Assembly (NCBI RefSeq): GCF_037975245.1
Contig: NC_092581.1
Coordinates: 8,867,303 to 8,931,302, forward strand
Direction: 5' to 3'
Length of the DNA: 64,000 nucleotides
Source of the DNA: Apostichopus japonicus
Lineage: Eukaryota; Echinodermata; Holothuroidea; Aspidochirotida; Stichopodidae
Program-made: the position numbers and the translations under genes
Notes under the pieces: generated by a model
What the model saw: the letters and a program-made list of their open reading frames with translations, nothing else
The model's database searches: none
Told to the model about the DNA's origin: nothing
Part shown: positions 13,701 to 27,800 of the stretch, piece by piece
Position numbering within the stretch: the stretch's first letter is position 1
Layout: each line of letters begins with the position of its first letter

Positions 13701-16258
13701 TGTTATATCTATAAAGGCTTCTAGATTACCGTGGATACTGTTATATCTATAAAGGCTTCTAGATTACAGTGGATACTGTTATATCTATAAAGGCTTCTAG
13801 ATTACCAGTGCATACTGTTATGCTATAAAGATGTCATCTTTATCATATGTTGAAAGTAAAGGAAATAGCAGTTTGCTTCAAACTTTAAAAAAGAAACTTC
13901 TTTTCCTAAAGGTTTTAACTCTCTAAATTATTTGAAGGATGTCCGGAGTCAAATTACACACACAAAGAGGAAATGTTTTTGGTCGAAATGGCCTATATTA
14001 AACTTTGATTAAAGTTGACCAACCCTGATGAAAGGGAAAGAGACACTGAGGGAGGGGGTTAGAGAGGTATAGCTCAATGCCTGGGGACAATTTGGAGGCC
14101 CAGGTATGTGGGGTAAGTACTAACAGATTCTCACTGGCTGAACATAGATATCAAGAAGGGCATGGGTGACATAATTATACCCAGGGACCAGCCTGGCTCT
14201 CAATACCATGTCAGCATAATATATCAATAAATCTATAAATTCAAAAAAAAATCTCAAATAATTTTCTTTGACTATTTTGGGAATATTTGTTTTTCACATT
14301 TTTTCATCATTATTGTTATTATTGTTTTGTTCTTTAGTTGTTTGTGCTTCTTACATACATTTCTCTTGTATGATACAAACTTAAATCCTGGAACAAAACA
14401 AATCCTCTTTGTCTTTTCATTCCCTGAAAATTACAATAAATCTTGTTTTTGAATTACAAATAAGACTGTAGAAGCAGTCAAGAGAGAAAAACGACAAATT
14501 TCATTCCACTGCAAATGAACTACTCCAACTGGTTATTTAAACAAGTTCATATTAAAGAAATCTGAGTCATATAACTGAGATATCCTCAAAAGAAAATTGC
14601 CAAAACAAAGTTAGGGTCAACTCTGACTTGATATTGTTTTAATCACTCTTTCAGGTTCGACAATGCTGCCAATTGAAATATCTCTTTACTTTTCATTTTC
14701 CTTTAGCAAGTGAAAGTACAACTACTACAGGACTGATCAAAATAGAACAGTCCAGCAGGAGTGCATTATTCGAAATGTTGAGTCATTAATAAACTACAAC
14801 TCCAAATATGACTTGTAGGTTACTGACCTAAAATCACCATGGTAAATATATTAGTAAATCGTATTTCTACAAAAACAAGCTGCAGTTTTTGATGAAAATT
14901 CATAAACTCAAAGGAGACAAATTGACAGTCAAACAAATATTCCAACCCGTGTCACGTTCCAAGCATAAGTCAACAAGATTATAATAATAATAATATAGAA
15001 AACTAACAATTTTTTTGGAACAACATCTGCCAAAATGACTTGACAGACCACCAGCTGTGATGCACTCCTTGGGAAGAATCAAGAGTTTAATCTGTCAAAA
15101 TAAGGTTACATTCAATCAATGATAGCTTGACATTTAGAACAAAAGATATTGAGATGGGTTTGTTTTCCCTCTTTAAAGATAAGTATTAAATTGCCCTGCC
15201 ACCAGAATATCCCTTTAACAGCAGCTCTCCAATCATATCAGATAATTAAAATAATATTTAGACAATTAAAAACCGGACAGTTGAGTTAGAATGAGAGTGT
15301 TTCCAAATGTGAATGAACTACAGTATATTAAAGTTGCTTGTACACTGATCGCTGTTCATCTTGAACGTTACAGAACAGAATGCGACGCGGAGGTTTGAAC
15401 CACACAAACGATGAAACTGGGAAAAGCACAATGTTTAGACTACAAGAATTGGTACATGAGATTTCCACTATTTAAGTACCGTGTCATTACCAGGGCTTTG
15501 AAGAGGGTTTCAAAGTGACTCCCAACTATTAAAGCAAAATATTAAGGATGGTTCATTAAGGTTCTGCACTTTAGTAGCAAATTTGTTCACAGAAATAGGT
15601 GAAAGGTAAAAGCCAAAGTTCAGCTAAAAAAGTGACAATGAATGCAAATGTGGGGGTTGGAGGATGCGGTGGAAAAGAGGGAGGGGCGGGGGGGGGGGTG
15701 GGGCTTAGACCACAATATCTTCACTGCTTAATCCTAACCATGTATCTTCAAGCTGACTTTGGTGATTAACAGTTGATACCCTGTGATAAGTCCTATAAAA
15801 TAATGTGTTCAGTTCTGGCAATGGCCCAAAATAGCTCTCTGGATAACCTTTAAACTTGAATTCCTAAATATTTTAATCCTTCCTTATTCCTATCAGGGGC
15901 TTTGGGAATATCCTTCCATCTATGTATCTCAAACCAGTGATCTAACAATGACTTATTGTCCTATGAACTGAAATTTCTGACAGTCCCAGCTACCACCATC
16001 CCCACCTGCCCAACCCCACCCCACCCTGGGGATCATTTATGCCAAACATTTATAATATATATGAAAGACTGTACGGGATGCAGAACCTTGAAATTGAGAA
16101 CAGGCTGTCAGAATTATTAACAGACAGATAGAACTAGGTCGATTTCATTATATTAGAAACAATACTGTTGTATACGGTAGAACAATTAAAATGTTCTCAA
16201 TTTATGGATCTAAACTTATAAAGGATTGGAAGTATTAAAGTATCCTTTCTACAATTTT
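10743..16258 (-). other. Segment between terminal exons 6a and 6b
   Basis: It is 3' UTR/intergenic if exon 6a is used, and intron if 6b is used. Apart from the 38-bp minisatellite I see no exon. In particular there is no second copy of motif A, TM1 or TM5 sequence that would belong to a separate gene. An inverted-repeat end like that of the TTAA element (TTAAAGGGATATTCTGGTGG on the - strand) lies at about 15198-15217, and a weaker one at 11581. Confidence 0.6.
12080..13830. repeat. 38-bp minisatellite with 456-bp higher-order repeat
   Basis: About 46 units of GGCTTCTAGATTACAGTGGA + TACTGTTATATCTATAAA. Variant positions (T/A at TCTAG or TATAG, A/C at TACAG or TACCG, CTATAAAG or CAATAAAG or CTATGGAG) form a larger pattern. 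The rare variant TATGTATAAAG recurs at 12645, 13101 and 13557, exactly 456 bp (12 units) apart each time. The array lies between the two alternative terminal exons of the transporter. Confidence 0.95.
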
Positions 16259-16962
16259 TTAATTCTCTTTCTTCTTGGTTGGAATGTTTTCATTTTTCAT
16301 GACTAGAAGAGGTACCAAGATGGATCCAACAATACCGCAGCAACTAGCCACCACACCTGGTCCAGAGACGCTCACTTCCAGAGCGACTCCCGCTATGAAA
16401 GGTGACACCATACGGGCCATGGACATCACGGACTGCGACATACCCAGGAGGGCTCCGGTGTCCTCTCCTTTACAGCGGAGGATGGACATATCAGTGATGC
16501 ACACACGCAGTACCGAGTTAGATACAGAGATGCACGAAATACCCACGAGAAACAAGGAAACCGAAGGCGCGAACGTCATCGCTACCAAGGTCAGAGTCTG
16601 TAATATACAAGCGTGGAAGAGAAGGCCTGGTAGACTGGAGTACATGGATGCCACCTTGCCAACGAGGAAACTGGCCAGGACTCCCATCAGAGTACTGAAG
16701 GAGATAATCCACCCGGTCATCTTTGGCGAGCTGTCAAACTTTTTCTCCAAGAAGAGTGAGAAGTTGCTGTGGTAAATCAAGAGGGCAAAACCCATCACGA
16801 AACGGACGGCAAATATATCCCCTCCGACTCGAATGATCTTACGGAACGAGGAGACGAACTCGGAATAGTTAAACGAGAACCGGTCCGCGGTGAAGCTATC
16901 CACGGATGCAGAGTGCTTCAGTTGGCCGGGGTCGTGCTCCTCCAAGCAGAAGTATACCATTG
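16259..16962 (-). CDS. MFSD9: MFSD9-like proximal terminal exon 6a (TM7-TM12)
   Basis: Acceptor ccctccacag at 16963-16964, 704 nt to TAA. The split codon gives Ala, then MVYFCLEEHD. It encodes the whole C-terminal half: an amphipathic lead-in (FSFNYSEFVSSFRKIIRVGG), then TM7 to TM12 including YHSNFSLFLEKKFDSSPKMT, LRVCITDMSI, GALLGMSQSVMSMARMVSPF and a basic tail (NIPTKKKEN). The long + strand ORF opposite it is a codon shadow. Confidence 0.93.
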
Positions 16963-19900
16963 CTGTGGAGGGGGAAATTATATTCGTAGAATTACCAAAT
17001 AATGGAATGTACCGTAATTCTATCGAGGGACGAGAGTAGTACTTTCTTACTGTTGTGGAAATGGTGGATGGAAATTATTCCTAATGGCATGTAGGAAAAC
17101 AAAATGATGATCAAAGTAAAACTTCAGTGGTGGCAGGACCATAGAGGTTAGAAATGTCTGTCATTTCCCCCCCCCCCTCCTAGTGGTCTAGCCAGAAAGA
17201 TATTTTTTTTTAAATGAAAGGCTTATATATTGAAATATGCCCTGCCCAAGTTTCAACTGACAACCAACACACACCTTTATATGATACTTTCAAGCACTTT
17301 TTTTTCAGCAAATAACTTGCATGGGCTACAAAGAACAGTGCTGGAGCTTTCTAAACTATACAAAGCCCTAGCTGTGTACGCGGCCCTTTAATTGTGGCAC
17401 AAATGGAATCCGCGTGGTCACACCACACCAGCATAGTAACAGAACGTGTATAAAAATACATCAATGTTTCAATTTACACAGAGCTTCACAAAGTCAGCTT
17501 GTATATTATAAGCCTTGTCTGGTGTACGGTGCTGTAATATAGAATTCTGCACTAGTAAGGGTACAGAATATGCTTCCTGAGTCAATCTTTGGCCATAGTC
17601 AACAGCATCGCCAGGTTCCTTAATTCCTTGAATACCACCATACCTACACAGTATGACAATATCTCACTTATTTGATCACTGAAATAACAAAGACATGACT
17701 ACACTGCTTTTCCTTTGACAGAGCTATTGTGTCAGAACTATATATGTATACAGAACATGCCTACAAGGATTGCAAGTACCACAGTGTGTCTGCTTATTAT
17801 CCCCCCCTCCCCTCCCCCTCCTCCTCCATCCCTCCATTCACCTATAACACCCCACCTCTGGGGACCTCTGACATCACATTTATTGCTTTATTATTACTGA
17901 AATAACAAAGTCAACATTTTCTTTTACAGAGTTATTTTCTCAGAACTAATGTGCCCAGAATGTGCCTACAAGGACTGCTAGTACCAATTGTGTCTGCTTA
18001 TTAAACCCCTTACCTCACCATTCCCACGTGCTCCCACCCCACCTCTGGGTCCATCTGACAGTACCCAAGTCCACTAGATAAACGAAATAGCAAAGGCAGG
18101 ACCGGTTAATTTACTTTTGACAGAGCTTAGTACTCTATGACATCAGGACTATGTACTAGTACAGACCATGGATGCAAGCTTAGGAAGAGTTACAAGAAGA
18201 CTGAATGTTTGTTATATCAACCATCCCTGTTTCCCCATCTCTCCACCCCACCAGTTCTTCCTTCACTCATCCCTGCTTCCTCCCTCACCCTTCTTTATCC
18301 CTTTGCCCCCCCCCCCCCCCACTACCCAACCTAGAGTAAAGGACATCAGTGCATTGTACACTGAATACATTGAAGCCTCCAGAACTCAATATTATTCATG
18401 AGTAGAATATTCATGACTTTCACATTATAATAGATTGGATTTAATGATAAGAATGGGAACACTAGATGACATTTCAAACATCAGCATGAGGCCTTGTTTA
18501 CCGCATTTGCTGTTTATGTTTGTTCCATTAGCAGATCGTTCCCTTTGATTTACCCCCCCCCAAGAGGATGGGGTCGATATCATCAATGCAGAAACTTTGT
18601 TACCGTTGCTGAGGCTACGAGTGGAGGCTATCAAGGAATACGGCACAAAAAATGTTAACTGTTGCTTTCTATTGAAATCACTCTAAGCATTTAATTTTTT
18701 CCCCCACCAGTTGCACACCAACCAAAAACACACTACTAGCCCTCTGAAGCCTATCAACAGGGGTACCAATAAATCTACTGGGTTTTCTTTATCATTTTTG
18801 TGCCCACAATGGCCTTAGATCCATAATCCCAATAATGTTATATATTTAGACAACCTCAGTGAACATTCCAGGAAATGGTGAGAAAAAAAATAGGACTGGG
18901 AATGGTAAATATTAAGATTGGTTGAAATTTTACAGATTATCACCAATGAGGCCTCCTCTACAGCATGTGTGTTGTTTCCTTCCATCAGCAGATTGTTATT
19001 GTAGTGCATGTGCGCGTTACAATATTGGCATCATTACTGGCCAAGTGAAGAACGATACCTACATGACTGGACGTTGAAACTTCAAGTTTCATATAGTCTC
19101 TGTACATTAGCAGTTTCAGAGGACTAGCCAAATTATTCTGAGCCTGTCACACGCCCTCACTTTTTAGGTACCTACATGACTATACTCCCTGGTCTGTTGT
19201 CCGCCCAAAAATAACACCATGAACAACCGAAAAGTTCTTCCTAATACTCCAAGCATTCCACGTGCACTACATACTGCATATTTGCCGGCAAATGCAGTTC
19301 CAATTCTCTGACTTTGATAACAGACAAATTCAGCTGAATGGCAACATCTTTCATTTTAAGACACAGTACACAATTCCCTTCCCCAATTGTATACCATAAT
19401 TCCATAACTTACATGTTAAGCAACCTTAGTTGGTATTCCATGAAACAATGGTAAAAAAAAAAAAAAAATTAAAAAAAAAGAGAATAAAAAAAAAAATGTA
19501 AAAAAAAGAGAATAAAAATATAAGAAAAAAACAGCCAAGAGAGAGGTGGCTGTTGGTGGCATCTATTGGATGCAGGTGTCTTATAAACTTTACTGGGGAA
19601 TATATATAAGAAAGATATCCCAGGCATTCCTCTGACATCAACAACTACACAAACAGATAGGCTTAACCCATCTTCGCCTTTCAATGACTTACTCTTTGAC
19701 CTTATTTCACAAACTTTAGCATCTAATGTTCCACTCCCCAAGTATTTTAGCATGAAGTGGTAATCAGTCTCAAGGATTTTATTTAGCATTCTTTAAGTTC
19801 AACTTCAAATGTAATATACTATTGCAGTGATCTTCTGAACTTGTAGCTGCCCTAACAAGATACAAATTTTTAGCTGAGGAGTGTAGCTCCAGACAAAATG

Positions 19901-22900
19901 ATCTTTATCACAGTTTGATTGACCACGTATGAAATAAGAGGAAAGCATTTTTGGGATAGTTTTAGTTGGCAAAACTGATAGATCTATGTGTTATCCGTAC
20001 ATTCATCTTTAGGTAAAACTTACTGAGGTGACAGAAGATATATGGGGCTAAAAAATAAAGATAGACATTTCTATAATGGTACCAAATCTTGATGAAACCG
20101 CCTTGCAGTAAGTATGTCACCACAAAAAACTTGCCAAGTCAAAAAGGATAAGTTACAAAATTGTGACTAGCATGCAAGAAAATATATACCACACGCTACC
20201 AAAGAAATGTTTACAGAGATATAGGGGGCCTGTTTAGGACCACAATCCGGGATCTTTGATGAGAACTGAGCCACAACCCCTCCTCCCCCAATCCTCAGAA
20301 TTGATAATCAGAATGTATTTAAGCTGGTTTGCACCCAGGACTTGATGATAACGAAAAAACTCACTTGATCGTTTCAATCAGCAAGGTTCTAAAGCAGCAT
20401 GTAAATTTATTCTGACATTTGGCAAAATCCTGCGACCCACCAAAAATTTTTCACACCCCACTCTTGGGTTGCCCCCCATAGTTCAGGGACTGTTGACGTA
20501 AACATGTGAAACATATTAAACCGACGTGATATGCAAATACTGTATGATCTGATTGATTCAATGTGAGGGGAGTACGCATCTTAATTTGCATGTCATTAAT
20601 AGCAATCTGATAAATGGTAAACAGAATAGTCAACATATTGACATGGATTGCAGAAGAGATGTGTCGGGTACACAACCTCAATCCCAAAACTCACAGAATA
20701 GATAACATGGCTAGGAGGAAAAGAAAGTTTATATCACATAGAACAAAGAATAAACATGATCTGGGAATGGCCAATGACAGGGCTGTTACCCTGGGTTACC
20801 ACAGTGAATGGACATGTGGTAGAATTATCGCCATTTTACAAAATGGAATTTACAGAGAAGAAATAACCTCGCAACCTAACTGAAGTAGCAATAATGCATC
20901 TAAGAAGTTTGCAATCACAAATTGCTCACTTTTTAGAGAATATGGAATTACATTGGTAGGTCTCTGGTTGCTCTATGCTTGCATTACATTGGTAAGTCTC
21001 TGGTTGTGCAATGCATGTATATTTGTATTTGTATTTGTATATTTATTTGTTTCATCACAATTTACAGTGTGACGGGAAGTCTCCTATAAAGCCTATAAGG
21101 TTTAACAAAGTAGGAGACTCCCCAAAAAGAAAAAAGAAAAAAAAACCCTAAGAATAGAAAAAGAAAAGTTAATAGTAGCATCTACAATGATGAAATAATC
21201 AAATTGACTCTACTTGAAATTAATAATGTTAATAAGCAATCCTAACAATCTTTATAACGATCTTAATCGCAAACACACAAGAATAAATCCATCAATAGTG
21301 AGAAATAATTACAGTTTGGAGATTCCTTTTGAATACAGAGTAAGAAGGCTTATTCTTAACATTATCCTGGAGATTATTCCACGTTTTTATAGCACGAATA
21401 CGAGGGTTAAAAGAACTTAAAGTACTTCGTTGGGATAAAACATGGGCGTTATTACAATGGCGTGTTTGATGGTTGTGGATTAGTCTATTACTATATATAA
21501 AATCTTTAAAAGCCTCAGGTAGCAATCCATTCCATGCTTTATATGCAAATGTTGCAAGCTGGACTCTTATAATATCATTTAGTTTTAATAAATTTAATCT
21601 TTTGTATAATGGGCTAGTATGATCACGTGGGGCTAGTATGGGGCTAGTATGGGCTAGTATGATCATGTATTGATTACATTGGTAGATGCCTGGTTGCTCT
21701 ATGCTTGTATAAATTGGCATTGGTACTGTAGGTCCCTGGTTGCTCTAGGCTTGTATATATTACTTGTGTATACGACATAAATGTAGACAAGCTAATGTAC
21801 TTCAGGAAGTACAATGAACCCTGTAGTTAAATTGACAAGTAGGTCTGAGTTCAGGGAACACATGACCGACCACGACGACCGTAAAATCTACCTCATGAAT
21901 GTTCTCCCCCGAGAACATTTCACCTTGAAAGGAGTTGATTGATGACACATTTTTTTTTCTTCACGCCAACCTTTGAGAATACGAGAAAGACATCAAAAGG
22001 GAAAGAATAGCCATCATCAGTCTAGACCTGACAGTAAAAACTAATTATGGTTATTAATAATTATGAACGCTTACAATGATTTCTGCATGATGGGCTTGCA
22101 TGGATAGGGGGGAGGGCGTTGGATACATACGGTGCTGCAATTATTTCCGCTCAAGTGAGCATCATCTCTACATTGCTATAGAACATTACAATGATGGTAC
22201 TACCTCTGTAAACTTAAGTACATAGTACAATATTACTAAACAATGCAAAGTCAATTACCCTACAGGAAAGGATCTAATAATAATGTTATGGTTGTCTCTG
22301 TTATCGCATGTATAAATGTAGATAAACCCTGCCAGAACATTGATGATGTCATACTGAACATTATAAAGAACATTGATGATATCATACTGAACATTATACT
22401 GAACATTGATGATGTCATACTGAACATTATGTAAATACAGAACATTGATGATGTCATACTGAACATTATGAATACTGAACATTGATGATGTCATACTGAA
22501 CATTATGAATACTGAACATTGATGATGTCATACTGAACATTATACTGAACATTGATGATATCATACTGAACATTATACTGAACATTGATGATGTCACACT
22601 GAACATTATGTATACAGAACATTGATGTTGTCATACTGAACATTATACTGAACACAGATGATGTCACACTGAACATTATACAGATCATTGATGATGTCAT
22701 ACTGAACATTATACTGAACACAGATGAAGTCAAACTGAACATAATACTGAACATTGATCATGTCATAATGAACCAATCACTTCTGACGGTGAAGTGACTG
22801 ATGCTGCCCTGTCTTGTCATCGGACACGTCCCAGGTGACCAAGGAGTTCTCAATAGACCATCTGTCAAGTGGCAATGAGGTCACTGCGTACAGACCCCCT

Positions 22901-24866
22901 AGTTATAAAAATGCATCCTTCAATACACAATTGATTGGAGATCACTGAACTTTTAAAGTTGCTATGTACAGTAAGTAGAGCACCTATTGTGTGTTACCGA
23001 GTAACAACAGATTCCTCACATCCATTATTGTAAATGGTATATTATATGTATTGAAATTCATGCATGAATCAAAAATTAATAACAAGTCCTTATTAAAGGA
23101 GAGAAAGGAGAGTTCCAAACATTTCATATACTTTATTGGTTTCCCGAAAGGGAAAACTATGGAGTCACTCTTACCGACCTTGCAAAATTGTGATTGCAAA
23201 GTCGGCATTGATTTTAACTCAGATTTCAAAGTCAGTAATCATTATTGGGGTAAGATTCAGTTGTACTCAAAGCCGAAGCCAAAGTGAATTGATGAGGCCA
23301 CATATCAGGAGTCTATGCATGCTAAATTCTTCAATTTACTGTCCTCAAATGTTACCTTTCGGAAAACACTTCGTACTGTAGTTTTTGATTCAGAGCAGCC
23401 ATCCTAGAGGCCAGAAAACCAACCAACTTGCTCCACTCTCAACCCCAGTACCCTTACATCGAAATTGTGACCGTATGATCACGATGATGTTATGTAGAGT
23501 AAGTATTACAAGTTCCTTGAAGCTGTGTTTTGCATTTGTTGGGATTGTACCAACCCAATGTACTGTTATATTCACACATACTGGATAACCTTTCATCTTA
23601 CTATTTGTGTCTTTTATTTTGGGCTTAAATGTCACTTTAATCATTTGTACAGTAGTGGTATAAACTATTTGCCATATATTTTTAGGAGATAAATATCGCT
23701 TTAGTAAGGGGATTTACTGATGTATCTACAGTATGGTTGAATTAAAATAAAACTACATTTTCTTTTAATTCCTCCCCAGGTAAGGTAAAGACCGAACACA
23801 GCTACAAAAAGAGAGTTATTTGAATGAAGCAAAAAAAAAAAAAAACTTTATTTTTGTAATGCGATGGGAACCTCGAGTTCTGCTCTCTAAACATAATGAA
23901 AATTCACACACACAATAACAAAATAATTATCTCCCGTACTTAAGAAATTGCATTTCTTTAAATTATGAAAAAGAATCCTCCCATGTCATGAGATCAAAAA
24001 TTTACCATATTATAAAATGGTTCATTAAAGAACTGGAATTTGCTTTCCTGTCATAATATAAATAAATGAACCAATTTAAACACAGAATGAACCAAACAGC
24101 GAAAAACCTGTGGTTCTGTCATAGTCTTGAAAGTGCGTATGCGTTTCATGTTTACATCAAATCTATGTCCAAGAATAACTTTCAGCTTTACAAAATCAAA
24201 AGAAACATCTATACATCTTTCAAGTGCACGTAATAGAAAAAAAACAGAGTTATTTTGCTTTCAATTTCACACATAGCTTGGGTTTCAATTCAGACAAATA
24301 ATGGGGCTTAATGTGTTGAGTATATAACCGCTTCAAGGGTCACATGACTGTCACATGACCACTGCAATAGGATGTTTGTTAAAGGAATACATGCAGTATG
24401 CTCCTAATACAACTTAAATTCAATCTGAGGTTGACGGCATCTCTACTGTATATCATAGAATAAGTGGAAATCATTTAAGGGATAACAACCTATATTTAGT
24501 TGCGCTTAATATTAAATGCATAATTTACCCTAAGTATAAAACTATTGAGATCATTACATGTACAGACAACATTGGTGTCTAAAACTGTTGTGAGGGAGGT
24601 ACTGTACCAACCTAACCTTATAATTAGGAGTGTTTGCTTGGTGGTTAACGTTGGTGCCTTTCAATCATAAGGTCCCGAGTTTGAACCACTCCAAAATGTA
24701 TGTCGTCCAGTTACAGAGTTGTTGACAATTCATAATCATGGATGATACGTAAATATGAATCTAAGAGACTGACTTCGGTCAGCTTGCGGCTTTGATAAGC
24801 CAATGATGGCTTCTTCGCAAGTTCCTGCTTGCACGATAATCTAGGGTACATACATACATACATACA

Positions 24867-24897
<31 letters not shown>

Positions 24898-27800
24898 TAA
24901 ACTGTGGTGATGGTTTATGTAGACATGTGTCAGCCATGCCATAGATCTGTAGCCCAACTCATTTTAAAGCCATGCTAAAAGTTACCAAATTTGTTTGTGA
25001 CAATCTATATTATGACTGTTTTCGATCTTAACCTCAGAGAAAAGTTTTGAGACAGTTTCAGGTTTCTGTTTGTAGTAATTTTCTGTTTTGACTGTCTTGA
25101 TTTCTCACACTCCTGCGATGTCTCCCTTACATCTATTTGTTGTGATGAGTTAATGTCAATAATCCATCCTCGTTACGTGGTCTTGTAAGTTATACGAATC
25201 CTAGCTTGGTTTCCTCTTGATTATTGCGCAACTGTTATTACATTCAACAAACAGCATTGTCGTACAATGCACCGACGAGATGTTTTGAAAAAAAATCAAT
25301 CGTGACAACATGGATTAGAAACATTTTTGAATGTTGCCACTCTTCTACACCGGCAAAATTTTACATTTACAAGAGATGTTTTCCATGGCTCTAAGGGTGT
25401 CACAAAATTAACGTAGATATAGTGTAAAACAGATTGTACAGTAGCATTACTTGCTGTATTTGTTTCTTGGGTTATTGAAGGAAGAATATTCCAGTATTTA
25501 GAAGTCAAAATAATCAATCTACCTGTACAGTAAATATCATATTTGTAAATATCATATTTTGCTTATAAAGGCAGAGGAGGTCTTCTCCCCAACCCCCTCC
25601 CAAAAAAAAACATTAAGCAGAATTCTTAACATCCCAGGTTCAAGGTTCTATTTCAACTAACCAAATTTAATCTTAACAGCACGGCTTTTTTCGTTCTTAA
25701 CATAGGCATGGCGTTTTCCGACTCTGTAAATACATCTAAGCTAATCCCAGTAAGTACCTGAACTGCTTACCAGCTTTCAATTATAAATTGAGGCCCCATT
25801 GTCTCCGACTGAATATATTTTACAGTAGGATTCTCTTTAAACTTGTTTGCGTACATGGATGAAACTAATACATTTCTAAAAGAAAAGCAAAAATTCCTAC
25901 TGGAATTCTTTCCCTTTATCATTTCTGGGTTGTATGGAATTAAAATAGGGTGTGGCCACTGGATATATGGTATATAAAGGTGTTACCCAGCAAAGAAACC
26001 ACCAAATTGGGGGGGAGGGGAGGGGTAGGGGGATTGCCACCAACTAAGGGCTGCCATTTTAGCATCAGGCTACAGTCCAAGGTAAAATTGTATTGTTTTC
26101 ACTCATTACACAGGTCTCTGTTCACATTGTGAGAGTGAATGTGAAACATTAAACACTCAACAATAAGCTATAGATAGACGGACAACATTAGTAGCTTCGG
26201 TTCATTTACGGAAAGAAAAACAAAATAATCGTAGTAATTTAGCTACATTATACATTTTAGCAAAAACATTGCAGGAAACAATTCTTTGATCATTGAAAAC
26301 GAAGGGAATAAACCCGAACTATTTTTAAACTGAGGGCTCTTTGCGATGTCACAGACAATTTTCCTTACATTTTTGTTCCTGTTTAATGTAACTGAATAAG
26401 TCAAAAACCTGATCAATATCTCTCAAACAGTAAAGGTTAAAACAGTGTCCGCCCCGCCACCCCCCCCCCCAAAAAAAAACAATATGCTTTAAAACTCAAA
26501 TAATGGTCACTTGTATTCAGCTATCATCCCACATTTCACTGCCTGCACCCTCTTAGCATTATTCCTTCCCTGAGATACTTTTACATGACTCAGCCAATAC
26601 TCCTCCATGTCTGCAGGATGATAACTTGAAATGTCAGAACCTCCAGAAGGGTACTTTGGAAAACTTATCAATTTTTCTTATCTGTGCTAAAATCTGGGGC
26701 CAGAACTGATAGAACCTTTAAACCATGATTTAGCTTTCATATATGTATTTTCATGGTTCCTTGTTTGATAATAATGTGAAGTCTATCAATGAGGATAGTC
26801 ACGTCTGAGTTTGATGAATGTGTGGATACAATTCAATCAACAACAACAAAATCACACTAGGTCAAGAGTCAGTTTCAAATAACGGAAGTCCACAATTTTA
26901 ATTTCTTTTTATAAGATGCTGTTTTCTTATATGTTACTACAAAATAAGGGCAACAAGTGTCTGGGTAAAAACATGAGATTGAGAATCCTATTTACTGTCT
27001 CATACTTGATAAAAATTTAATTAATTAGCCATCATTTGGTAAAGAAAATAAAGGTGTGTTAGTGTGATCAATTGCCCTCTTTATTTGGACCAAAATTCCG
27101 ACAATTTGGTGGAATATTCCAAACAGACAAAAAATAAGAAAAACCCTAACAACACCAATTTAAATGAAATTTAATTTAAATGAAATTTAAACCCAAAACA
27201 ATACTTAGGAGATACAGTTTTACATTTCTTTATTACAGCTTCTGTATATGATGATAGAGCAAGCCTTTAAACAGACCTGTTAAACGATATATAGCTCCCA
27301 ATCGGTTTTGGTAGGTATGGTCGGAGAATTTAAATTTTCAGTAGTTTATACGCCTGCAAGATATTCAAATTCCAGGACAGTGCCATGCACTCAAAACCAA
27401 CACAAGGTTTGGCATCCACAGGAAATAATATGGGGAGGGATTTAGTGAGGAGGTATTAAGGTATTATTAAACAAAATTGATTATGATTCTGACCAAAAAA
27501 AAATCACTTCTTATTTTGTGCTTATTGAGAACCTTTCCTCCCACAATAACCTCACCGTTTCTCGTCACAAACACCGTCGGAAGATGATGACAAAATATGG
27601 TAAAAAGTTGGACATTTTGGTCACATTATTGTGAGGAATTTTTTACTTCTGAAAGATCAGAAAAGGATTTGGAGTTTGTATAAAGCTATTAAAAACAATA
27701 GATTTAGACACAAAAAAAAAACGAGAAAGGTATATAAGAGAAAATGTCACCTTAAAAAAGGAGATGTGAAGTTTCTCTTCTTTAATTAGCTTGTACACAA

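Noticed and set aside
16275-16775. 166-codon + strand ORF
   Set aside because: It lies exactly opposite the transporter exon 6a and has no motifs; a codon-bias shadow.
22255-22754. Repeat ORFs of the type MFSMTSSMFSI / HNVQYDIINVQY
   Set aside because: They arise from the 33-bp array, whose period is a codon multiple, on both strands; no evidence of translation.
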